From JBKJZO01 sp046715235 (GTDB taxonomy: Bacteria; Actinomycetota; Actinomycetes; BP-191): DNA of 8,692 bases. The notes beneath the pieces were generated by a model that made no database searches, was not told the origin of the DNA, and was given only the letters and a program-made list of their open reading frames with translations. A program made the translations under genes and the position numbers. Below, in pieces: positions 1 through 5,628 of the stretch. The stretch is taken from the NCBI GenBank assembly GCA_046715235.1, contig JBKJZO010000054.1:1-8692 (forward strand), read 5' to 3'. The stretch's first letter is position 1. Every line of letters starts with the position of its first letter.

Positions 1-868
1 CACGCATACCAAGTACGCTCGCGACATGGCATAGGGCAACCACAACATGAGCGACACTTATTGTTGACCAGCCGAGTGCGCGTGTTAAACCTGCGGTCAG
101 CGTTTTGAGGCCGGGGTAGAGCGGACCTATCTGGACCACTGTGTCGTGCAAGAACAACCGTCCGTGCGCCAATAGCTGGTTGGTTTGGTGCCAGTGGCCC
201 ATTTCATCCAGCAGGTTGGGTGCCCACGGCGATCGCACAAGTACGGGGATCAGGCTGCCGATGGCAAGCAAGATCAGTAGCGAGATCTCGTAAGTACGGA
301 TGCCTTTCGCGGCATGCCACAGAATCGGACCGCATATCAGAATCAGCCCTAGCCAGAAGACCGCGAACACCTCTGCGGTGTCGGGAGTACGGATGGCCAT
401 GGCCATGGATCGCGCAAGCAGAACCGAGCCGATTGCCGCGGAAGTCAGGATCACGGCGATTGTCAGGACAGCGGTCCGGTCGACGTGGAACGTCGACCGG
501 GCGCGGCGATAGTTGTGGCGCAAGAGTGAGTCTCGCGTCGCTTTCGACGCCAGCGGCGCGGCAGCTGTCACCAGCAGGATGAGCGCTGAGGTCAGTTCTG
601 TGGGCTTCAGGGTGAGTGCTACAAGCGCAAGCTGCAGCAGCGACCACAGAGCCAATGTCACGACCAGACCCAGGCCGTAGCCGACCCCAGCATCCAACGA
701 AAGCCGCCGCCGAAGATCCTTTGCCCACAGGATTGTGGGAAGTCCAACCGCGATGGGAAGCGCTAGAAACCCGCGAAGCGGGTCGGGCAGCAAAGCCACG
801 AGGACGAGTGCAAAGAGGCAAATGCCGGCAAACGATGACGCTCCGCCTGTCGGCCGAGAATGTTTCAC
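1..868 (-). CDS. Polytopic membrane protein, GT-C-glycosyltransferase-like, 3' end outside window
   Basis: The minus strand is open from the left edge to a GTG at 868, giving the first 289 residues of a longer protein. Hydrophobic segments lie near residues 13-30, 35-49, 62-86, 93-110, 131-152, 165-184, 194-212 and 268-288. This predicts at least seven membrane spans. After the seventh comes a loop with L-L-D-E at 219-222, a histidine-rich stretch, and then a G-P-L-Y-P-G motif at 248-253. An acidic residue in an outer loop followed by a Pro/Gly-rich segment resembles GT-C transferases that use polyprenyl-phosphate sugars. That assignment is inference, and a polymerase or exporter is possible. 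No other ATG, GTG or TTG lies between the upstream in-frame stop (959-961) and this GTG. The SD is weak (GAGGG about 12 nt away), but the GTG overlaps the stop of a possible small ORF. It lies downstream of the RiPP precursor on the same strand. Confidence 0.72.
   Translation of the reverse strand, partial: MKHSRPTGGASSFAGICLFALVLVALLPDPLRGFLALPIAVGLPTILWAKDLRRRLSLDAGVGYGLGLVVTLALWSLLQLALVALTLKPTELTSALILLVTAAAPLASKATRDSLLRHNYRRARSTFHVDRTAVLTIAVILTSAAIGSVLLARSMAMAIRTPDTAEVFAVFWLGLILICGPILWHAAKGIRTYEISLLILLAIGSLIPVLVRSPWAPNLLDEMGHWHQTNQLLAHGRLFLHDTVVQIGPLYPGLKTLTAGLTRALGWSTISVAHVVVALCHVASVLGMR
476..500. repeat. Perfect 11-bp inverted repeat inside the membrane-protein gene
   Basis: Arms at 476-486 (ccggtcgacgt) and 490-500 are exact reverse complements around a 3-nt loop (gga). 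The repeat lies inside coding sequence, between two predicted membrane spans. It could form a stable mRNA hairpin, but it could also be a by-product of the codons used. No T-run follows on either strand. Confidence 0.6.
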
Positions 869-1005
869 GTCGGGCGGGCCCTCACGCGCTTCGTTCGGCT
901 CCTGTCCAGGAAGTCTCCAGCCGGACGGACGTGCCCTGGGGCGCCGACGAGATGACCATCACCTCGCCGCTCAAGATTTCTCATCGGACAATCTCCGGTA
1001 ACCAT
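865..1005 (-). CDS. Possible small ORF, translationally coupled to the membrane protein (46 aa)
   Basis: An ATG at 1005 is preceded by GGGAG about 9 nt upstream. A second in-frame ATG at 984 also has GGAG 8 nt upstream. The stop (865-867) overlaps the GTG of the membrane-protein gene in a GTGA arrangement, as expected for translational coupling, and the GTG itself has only a weak SD. Against it, the peptide is Arg/Gly/Pro-rich with no recognisable domain, and its third-position bias is weaker than that of its neighbours. It may be only a leader ORF that drives reinitiation. A different frame at 882-959 competes for the same DNA. I do not recognise a family. Confidence 0.25.
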   Translation of the reverse strand: MVTGDCPMRNLERRGDGHLVGAPGHVRPAGDFLDRSRTKRVRARPT

Positions 1006-1034
1006 GCGACTCGCTCCCGGTCCATCGCGCAGCA

Positions 1035-1068
1035 CAAATTGCACGGCTGGTCGCAGCCGTGCAATTTG
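1035..1068. terminator. Hairpin terminator or attenuator after the precursor gene
   Basis: A perfect 15-bp stem (1035-1049 with 1054-1068) closes a 4-nt loop (gtcg). It begins 26 nt after the stop codon of the precursor in the direction of transcription. There is no clear T-tract, which is common for actinobacterial terminators. Its place between precursor and membrane-protein gene suggests partial termination, so that precursor transcript exceeds downstream transcript. The symmetric stem could act on either strand. Confidence 0.65.
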
Positions 1069-1094
1069 GAACAGTTAGCTGAAGCGGGGTCAGG

Positions 1095-1244
1095 CTAGCT
1101 GACTGAGATGACCGTGGCACCCTGGGCGGGGGTCGGTACACCGCTGATGATGATGACGTCAGTCGCGCCAGCGACCTTCGTGATGGTCGACAGAGTCAGC
1201 TCGGATAGCGAGCCTGCCGTGCGGATGCTGGGTGCCTCGTACAT
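1095..1244 (-). CDS. Lasso-like RiPP precursor peptide (49 aa)
   Basis: This short gene has a strong SD (GGGGAGGA) 4-5 nt before its ATG. The product begins M-Y-E-A-P-S-I. Counting from Tyr2, Pro5 (+3), Ile7 (+5), Gly11 (+9), Leu13 (+11) and Thr17 (+15) reproduce the spacing of lasso leaders (YxxPx-Leu/Ile, Gly, hydrophobic, then Thr at position -2). YxxP is the known docking site for PqqD-like B1 proteins, and such a gene lies in this cluster. The canonical junction would be after Leu18, giving a core of Ser19-Ser49. The only carboxylate side chain in that core is Asp29, at core position 11 and not 7-9. A junction after Ile21 would make it position 8, with Thr20 at -2. The tail is rich in Val, Ile, Thr and Ser and ends in Ser49. 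Fourteen of the 49 residues are Ser or Thr. It is divergent from the kinase gene. The precursor call rests on leader pattern and context; the mature structure is unknown. Confidence 0.85.
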   Translation of the reverse strand: MYEAPSIRTAGSLSELTLSTITKVAGATDVIIISGVPTPAQGATVISVS

Positions 1245-1247
1245 GGT

Positions 1248-1255
1248 TCCTCCCC
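1248..1255 (-). promoter_or_regulatory. Strong ribosome binding site of the precursor gene
   Basis: The minus strand reads GGGGAGGA, then ACC, then the ATG of the 49-codon gene. This is the best SD in the left half of the window and fixes the start. It fits the high expression expected of a precursor peptide. Confidence 0.8.
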
Positions 1256-1259
1256 GGGT

Positions 1260-1277
1260 GTCGGCTGAGTAGCCGAC
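1260..1277. promoter_or_regulatory. Small inverted repeat in the kinase-precursor divergent region
   Basis: Arms of 7 bp (gtcggct at 1260-1266, agccgac at 1271-1277) surround a 4-nt loop. It sits 4 nt upstream of the precursor SD. It would lie in the 5' leader of the precursor mRNA if the promoter proposed at 1292-1320 is right. It could be a stabilising 5' hairpin or an operator between divergent promoters. Confidence 0.4.
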
Positions 1278-1301
1278 TGCGCGTTTCGTGGACGCTATCG
1301 T
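1272..1301 (+). promoter_or_regulatory. Candidate promoter of the kinase gene
   Basis: A -10-like TATCGT (1296-1301, fits TANNNT) follows a weak -35-like GCCGAC (1272-1277) with an 18-bp spacer. The transcript would start about 30 nt before the TTG start of the kinase. The -10 overlaps the opposing -10 proposed for the precursor by 2 bp. Confidence 0.3.
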
Positions 1302-1320
1302 GTGCGAGCGTCTTGGTCGA
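1292..1320 (-). promoter_or_regulatory. Candidate promoter of the precursor gene
   Basis: On the minus strand, TCGACC (1315-1320) and TAGCGT (1292-1297) are separated by exactly 17 bp, a good housekeeping-type actinobacterial arrangement. Transcription would begin near 1285, giving a leader of about 40 nt that holds the small hairpin and the SD. Confidence 0.42.
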
Positions 1321-1337
1321 GTGCTGGCGGTTAACTC

Positions 1338-2168
1338 TTGATTCCAGAAGTGTGCGGGGCTTACGGACTGTCCCTGCCTGACCTCAAGGCGTCACATCGA
1401 CTGCTCCGCAGCCCATCCAACTGGCGCCAATGGAACCATGAAATCTTGGTGGACAGCACGGTGATCCCCGGACCGCAGCGCTGGTCGAACGATCAGGCGT
1501 TCTTTCATCTCGCTTCCGGCGGGTGGGCGGAGATCGACCGGAGGACGTCAACCACGAAGTTGATCATGGAGGCGCCCCCGCCGGACGAGGCTCTTGTTCA
1601 TCCGCATCTAGCGGTCACAGCGGCAGTCGTTGCCAACTGGATGGGTGGGACCAGTTTTCACGGCGGCGCGTTGCACGCCGGGGATGGCGCCTGGGGGTTG
1701 CTAGGCGAGCGGGAGGACGGCAAGAGCTCCTCTCTGGGGTGGTGTGCCGGCAACGGGGTTGGCGTCCTGGCTGACGATCTGCTCGTCGTACACGGGACGA
1801 CTGCCCTGGCAGGGCCACGGTGCGTTGATCTGCGGCAGTCAGCCGCGCGGCATCTCGGAGTCGGCGAGGACATTGGTGTTGTTGGCACCCGGCGCCGTTG
1901 GCGTGTTGCCCTTGGCGCCGTGCCCGCCGAAGTGCCGCTCGCTGGATGGGTCGTGCTGTCGTGGGGCGACACCGTGGAAGTCCGCCGGCTGCCACCGGGG
2001 GAGCGCTTTGCTCGCCTGGTCGCCCACCGTGGCCTTCGACTGAACGAGTCGACCCCCGAGCAGTGGACGAAGTTGTTGGCATTGCCGATGGTCGAGTTGC
2101 GCCGGCCTCAGGACTGGTCGCGAATCGACGAAGCGATGACGCAGCTACTCGACGAGCTCAGTCGATGA
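1338..2168 (+). CDS. HPr-kinase-like P-loop kinase, RiPP-tailoring type
   Basis: The 276-residue product starts at TTG 1338, directly after an in-frame stop at 1332. GTG 1350 is the alternative start. The N-terminal G-A-Y-G-L resembles the start of HPr-kinase-like proteins found in RiPP clusters. The core has F-H-G-G-A-L-H at 107-113, a Walker A G-E-R-E-D-G-K-S-S at 123-131, and an A-D-D acidic motif at 145-147, in the order seen in HPr kinase/phosphorylases. It is a predicted soluble ATP-dependent Ser kinase. HPr itself is an unlikely target, because a PTS gene is absent and the partners are RiPP genes. Known relatives in lasso clusters phosphorylate the C-terminal Ser of the peptide, and the precursor next door ends in Ser. 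The gene is divergent from the precursor and overlaps the end of the cyclase gene tail-to-tail by 11 bp. The kinase-fold call is firm; the substrate is inference. Confidence 0.8.
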   Translation: MIPEVCGAYGLSLPDLKASHRLLRSPSNWRQWNHEILVDSTVIPGPQRWSNDQAFFHLASGGWAEIDRRTSTTKLIMEAPPPDEALVHPHLAVTAAVVANWMGGTSFHGGALHAGDGAWGLLGEREDGKSSSLGWCAGNGVGVLADDLLVVHGTTALAGPRCVDLRQSAARHLGVGEDIGVVGTRRRWRVALGAVPAEVPLAGWVVLSWGDTVEVRRLPPGERFARLVAHRGLRLNESTPEQWTKLLALPMVELRRPQDWSRIDEAMTQLLDELSR

Positions 2169-3348
2169 AGCTCCGACGGCCGGTCCGATCGAAGAGCCAT
2201 GCGGCCTGAAGCATCGGTGCCGACAGGAGATTGACGCCTTCATCGGCCCAGTGCTCCCGGAGCCGAGCGCCGTCGACGTACTCGACTGGCATGCCCTCGC
2301 CGGACCATTCACGGGCGAAGCTCCGAGCCGTGTCCGTCCAGAACGGCGCTGTGAACGTTCCTTTCGTCTGCCGTTGGATGACCGACGGCGGCAGGGCGTC
2401 AGCGAACAGCGCGTTCATCAGTTCAGTACGGGTGCCGAAGCCCCCGATTCCCCCCGCGCTCGCAAGCGAGCGCAAGACTTCGGGGTGAACGAACGGGTGC
2501 ACGATCGAAACGTCGTGGTCTTCCCCGAGGATGCGAAAGCTCTCCTGGCACACGCTGAAATAGCGTCGGGTCGGAAACCATTGGGTCAGCGTGCGCGCCC
2601 AACTGAGGTGAATGGACGCCTCCATCTCCGCGAACGCGCCGAGCACGAGTCGTGCGCCAGACTCGGTTAGCCATGGCATGCCGACAACGGCCGCTCTCTC
2701 GCGGCGGCGGTGCACCGCCAGCCGAATCGGGCGGGGTGCTAGGGCAAGGCCGATGACCAGTGGGTCGGTCAGCGCTGGCCGGCGTCGCATTGCCAGCGCG
2801 CGCCCGGCACGAGCGCCAGCGCTGCTGCGGCCGACCTCATCTCCGCCGAACCCGGTTATGAGCGATCCTCCCGCCGCCGCAGCGACGAGCGGCTGGTGGA
2901 AGTGCGTATTGAACGGCCACAAGAGACCGTGGCGCAGCAGCATCTCACTCGCGATCGGACCGACGGCGTCGAAGCTACTTTCCTCGACGCGATGTCGGTG
3001 CCAGTCCTGAACGGCAAGATGCTTCAGCACGAGCGCTTGCCAGTCGTCCTCATCGGCTTCTGCGCTGCCTGGGAACTGCAGCGTCGCAGGAATGGGAAGG
3101 GGGAGATCCAGGCGGCGGGCAACGCGGGTGGCCACGGCGAGCAGAGCTGAGGAGTCACGGCCGCCGGAGAAACTGACGAGGCACGGCGGCCGCTGAAGGG
3201 CGTCAGCGAGCACAGTTTCCAAAGATCTCGCCGGCGGTAACGGCGGTCCTTCGCCAGCTGGCGTGGCCTCCGCGGCGCCGAGCGGCATTCCAGCGGCCAG
3301 GTCCAATGCCGTGAGCGGCGGCGCATCCCAGCTTCGGCCTTCAGTCAC
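2158..3348 (-). CDS. Asparagine-synthetase-like RiPP cyclase (lasso C type), no glutaminase domain
   Basis: The 396-residue product has the ATP-pyrophosphatase signature S-G-G-R-D-S-S at 61-67. It also has G-F-G-G-D-E at 166-171, a D-H-D-V...H-P-F segment at 277-285 and an R-Q-T-K-G motif at 326-330 with the conserved active-site Lys329. In lasso pathways this family adenylates an Asp/Glu side chain and closes a macrolactam with the new N-terminus. Full-length lasso cyclases and asparagine synthetases carry an N-terminal Ntn-type or remnant domain of roughly 200 residues. Here only about 55 residues, rich in Ala and Pro, precede the synthetase domain. Synthesis of Asn from Gln is therefore unlikely. 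The GTG start at 3348 lies 3 nt after the PqqD-like gene, so the two are co-translated. The upstream frame is already occupied by that gene, so a hidden N-terminal domain is improbable. Confidence 0.85.
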   Translation of the reverse strand: MTEGRSWDAPPLTALDLAAGMPLGAAEATPAGEGPPLPPARSLETVLADALQRPPCLVSFSGGRDSSALLAVATRVARRLDLPLPIPATLQFPGSAEADEDDWQALVLKHLAVQDWHRHRVEESSFDAVGPIASEMLLRHGLLWPFNTHFHQPLVAAAAGGSLITGFGGDEVGRSSAGARAGRALAMRRRPALTDPLVIGLALAPRPIRLAVHRRRERAAVVGMPWLTESGARLVLGAFAEMEASIHLSWARTLTQWFPTRRYFSVCQESFRILGEDHDVSIVHPFVHPEVLRSLASAGGIGGFGTRTELMNALFADALPPSVIQRQTKGTFTAPFWTDTARSFAREWSGEGMPVEYVDGARLREHWADEGVNLLSAPMLQAAWLFDRTGRRSFID

Positions 3349-3351
3349 GAG

Positions 3352-3633
3352 TCAGGCGGTCCGCGTCACCAGGGACCGTGCCTCGAGTTCGTCGACGAAG
3401 GCACGAACATCAGAACGCGCGAGTTCCTCGTCGATGCCGTACTCACGGATGAGGGCGGCGTTGAGATCTTCGAAGGTCGCGCCCGTGGCGAGAAGCTCCC
3501 AAAGGAGCTTGCCTGACTCATTGCTACACAGGTATTCGGACTTCTCGAGGTCGAGAGCGATTATCTCGTTCTCGGCGCTGGTCCAGGAGAGCGCAGTCGT
3601 GCGCAACCGGTAGGCGTCGGCGCCGATGGTCAT
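3352..3633 (-). CDS. PqqD-like RiPP recognition element (lasso B1 type)
   Basis: The 93-residue product has the PqqD pattern. N-terminal strands end in I-A-L-D-L-E-K-S-E-Y-L (25-35). A Gly-anchored helix with G-K-L-L-W-E-L-L (41-48) follows, then helices through V-D-E-L-E-A-R-S-L-V (80-89). Stand-alone proteins of this type bind the YxxP leader of lasso precursors and deliver it to the protease and cyclase. The 49-residue peptide in this window has such a leader (Y-E-A-P). Its ATG overlaps the stop of the GT4 gene by 4 nt (ATGA), and the cyclase follows 3 nt downstream. A discrete B1 is usually paired with a separate B2 transglutaminase-like protease, and none is visible here. Confidence 0.85.
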   Translation of the reverse strand: MTIGADAYRLRTTALSWTSAENEIIALDLEKSEYLCSNESGKLLWELLATGATFEDLNAALIREYGIDEELARSDVRAFVDELEARSLVTRTA

Positions 3634-4784
3634 GTTCTGCCCCCGTTGCTGACGTAGCCGTTGAGCTGGCCTAATTCCACGGAGGCAGTTGTGCCCGCTG
3701 CCTTGCGCAGGATCGCCTCAGTCTGGCTAGTGGCGTCGGCCCAGGACGGGACGTGAACGGTGGTTTCGTGACCGCGACCGCTCACGAGAAGCTCCTGAAG
3801 TTCGGCCGAGACGGTCGTTGGTGAGGCTGAGGCCGACACAAAACGCACTGCGTCTCCCGCGTCATCCGCAACTTCGGTGTGTGCCGGGATTTCGCTTGCG
3901 ATTACGCGAGAGCCGGCCGCGATCGCCTCGAGCAAACTCAAACCAAACGCCTCGTGTCGGGAGAGGCACATCGTCACTGCCGCCGTACGTTGCCAGCGCC
4001 GGAGTTCGTTCATTGGTACGAACCCGAGGAAACGGACGCGTTCTTGGACACCGAGCTCGACGGCGAGCTCGCGCAAGGCATCCAGCTGCGGCCCCGCGCC
4101 CGCCACAACAAAGAGGGCGTCGCTACGTGGGAGGGCCGCGAACGCTCGTGTTGCAAGCGCGACCTGCTTGTACTCCTCCAGCCGCCCAACCGAGAGCACG
4201 ACTGGCCGGTCGAGTTCGAACGGTGCGGCCGATCGGACCCCGTCGACGTCAACGCCGTTGCGCACTATTTCGAGCTTGCCCCGCGCGGAGGGGTAGTGGC
4301 TGGCCAACAGATCCGCCTCGGCCTGGCTCACGCAGATCACCGTATCGGCGCGCCGAAAGATGGTTGTCGCGATGGGGTCGTAGACGCGGTGCAGCAGGCG
4401 CGCAGCTCTTGTGTGGCCGACGCCGTGGTAGTGCGGGGAGAACACAAGAGGCGCTTTGATGACAAGGCTCGTCGCGACTGCGGCTGACGCATGAAAGCTG
4501 TGCGCATGTACGACGTCGAAGTCGTTCCGGTGTCGCAGCTCCCGCCACATCCCCGGTGCCATCTCGAACCGGCGCGAACCCGTCCAGTCGGGGAAACGCT
4601 GTACATGTACGGACTGGCCAGCTCGAGGAGTCACCGCGGGTGCGGTTGCAGGGCCTCGTCGACGGTGCGCGAGAACCTCCACGCGATGACTGCGCGAGGC
4701 GAGCCCTTCAGCGAGCTCCGACACGACGGCTTCTACACCGCCGACGTCTGGTGGGTAGCCGGGGGCGACTATTGCAATCCGCAT
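3630..4784 (-). CDS. GT4-family glycosyltransferase
   Basis: The 384-residue product starts M-R-I-A-I-V-A-P-G-Y-P-P-D-V-G-G, the N-terminal loop of GT-B-fold GT4 enzymes. Also present are V-V-H-A-H at 91-95, S-V-G-R-L at 198-202 with Lys206 (Arg and Lys for the nucleotide-sugar phosphates), and E-A-F-G-L-S-L-L-E at 278-286, the E-x7-E motif of retaining GT4 enzymes. It should move a sugar from a nucleotide-sugar donor on the cytosolic side. The frame is open to 5003, but ATG 4784 is chosen because the GT-B domain starts there, GAGG precedes it, and the GT2 gene ends only 4 nt upstream. The acceptor cannot be told from sequence. It could be a lipid-linked intermediate or, given the coupling to the PqqD-like gene, the peptide. 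Confidence 0.88.
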   Translation of the reverse strand: MRIAIVAPGYPPDVGGVEAVVSELAEGLASRSHRVEVLAHRRRGPATAPAVTPRAGQSVHVQRFPDWTGSRRFEMAPGMWRELRHRNDFDVVHAHSFHASAAVATSLVIKAPLVFSPHYHGVGHTRAARLLHRVYDPIATTIFRRADTVICVSQAEADLLASHYPSARGKLEIVRNGVDVDGVRSAAPFELDRPVVLSVGRLEEYKQVALATRAFAALPRSDALFVVAGAGPQLDALRELAVELGVQERVRFLGFVPMNELRRWQRTAAVTMCLSRHEAFGLSLLEAIAAGSRVIASEIPAHTEVADDAGDAVRFVSASASPTTVSAELQELLVSGRGHETTVHVPSWADATSQTEAILRKAAGTTASVELGQLNGYVSNGGRT

Positions 4785-4788
4785 CCGG

Positions 4789-5628
4789 TCATACCTCGCT
4801 CTTCGCGACACTCCTCGGAGTGTTGAGGTCGATGACGCGCTGGTAAGGAACGACTGGTGCAGGTGCGCTTCGGCGGGCATCCCGCCGTTCCTTCGCGATC
4901 GCCTTGAGAACTCGCACGCCGTCTGACACGGCGTTGAGGTTAGACACCCCGTGGATGCGGTCGTGCTCGAAGCTGCCGACCTCCGCGATGGCCAGCCCAG
5001 CACCGGCTATCCGCGCGTTGATGATCGTCTCGATCTCGAAGCCGTCACCCCAGTGCATCTCGTCAGCCTGAACGCCCGGATGCACGTCGAGGACGGGGAG
5101 GCACGTTGTCCAGAAGGCGTTGTAGCCGTAGCAAAGATCCGTGTAGTGCGTGCCATAGAGCACGTTGACGATTCCGTTGAGGACCTTGTTGCCCTTTCGG
5201 CGCAACCTGGTGATGTCGCTGGAGCCCCCGCCGTTGGCAAACCGGGTGCCTTTCGCGAAGTCGGCGCCGTCGAGCAGCGCCTGCACGAACGAGGGGATCT
5301 CGGCGGGGTCGGCTGAGCCGTCGGCGTCGAGCATGACGACGATGTCGCCGGTTACGGCCGCGAAGCCGCAGGCGAGTGCGTTGCCTTTGCCCTTGCGAGT
5401 CTGAAGAACGATCCGCACATCGGGGCGCAAAGAGGTCGCGACGTCGATCGTGCCGTCGGTTGAGCGACCGTCGACAACGACTACTTCGTGAAGGCCTGCC
5501 GGTAGCAATTCGAAGACGTGCGGGAGGTTGGCCGCTTCGTTGTACGTCGGCACCACAACCGAGACGCGCGGACGCTTCGTCAGCATCGCGGTGGTACGAC
5601 CAAGTACGGCGTCGCTATACGAGATCAC
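4789..5628 (-). CDS. GT2-family glycosyltransferase, polyprenyl-phosphate (DPM1-like) type
   Basis: The GT-A domain begins V-S-V-V-V-P-T-Y-N-E-A at 22-32. It has a V-V-D-G-R-S-T-D-G-T segment at 51-60, G-K-G-N-A-L at 80-85, and the metal-binding D-A-D at 101-103. The C-terminal part contains G-D-G-F-E-I-E-T and R-I-H-G-V-S-N-L-N, typical of actinobacterial DPM1-like enzymes that load a sugar on undecaprenyl or decaprenyl phosphate. There is no C-terminal membrane span. The start is uncertain. GTG 5628 (279 aa) has a G-run about 6 nt upstream and is preferred. ATG 5586 and ATG 5652 are alternatives, and the frame stays open to 5757. It is first in the tight minus-strand operon and could supply lipid-linked sugar to the GT-C-like membrane protein, which is inference. 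Confidence 0.85.
   Translation of the reverse strand: MISYSDAVLGRTTAMLTKRPRVSVVVPTYNEAANLPHVFELLPAGLHEVVVVDGRSTDGTIDVATSLRPDVRIVLQTRKGKGNALACGFAAVTGDIVVMLDADGSADPAEIPSFVQALLDGADFAKGTRFANGGGSSDITRLRRKGNKVLNGIVNVLYGTHYTDLCYGYNAFWTTCLPVLDVHPGVQADEMHWGDGFEIETIINARIAGAGLAIAEVGSFEHDRIHGVSNLNAVSDGVRVLKAIAKERRDARRSAPAPVVPYQRVIDLNTPRSVAKSEV

Noticed and set aside
393..406. A 14-bp perfect palindrome (atggccatggccat)
   Set aside because: It lies within coding sequence and simply encodes a Met-Ala-Met-Ala repeat in the membrane protein. No neighbouring site suggests a regulatory role.
204..821. A 205-codon minus-strand frame with ATG start
   Set aside because: It overlaps the membrane-protein gene in another frame. 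Its product is a Pro/Arg/His-rich string without hydrophobic segments, whereas the competing frame gives regular membrane spans and runs off the edge.
4785..5003. N-terminal extension of the GT4 frame up to 5003
   Set aside because: The extra 73 residues overlap the GT2 coding region and look like random Ser/Arg/Thr-rich sequence. The GT-B fold begins exactly at ATG 4784.
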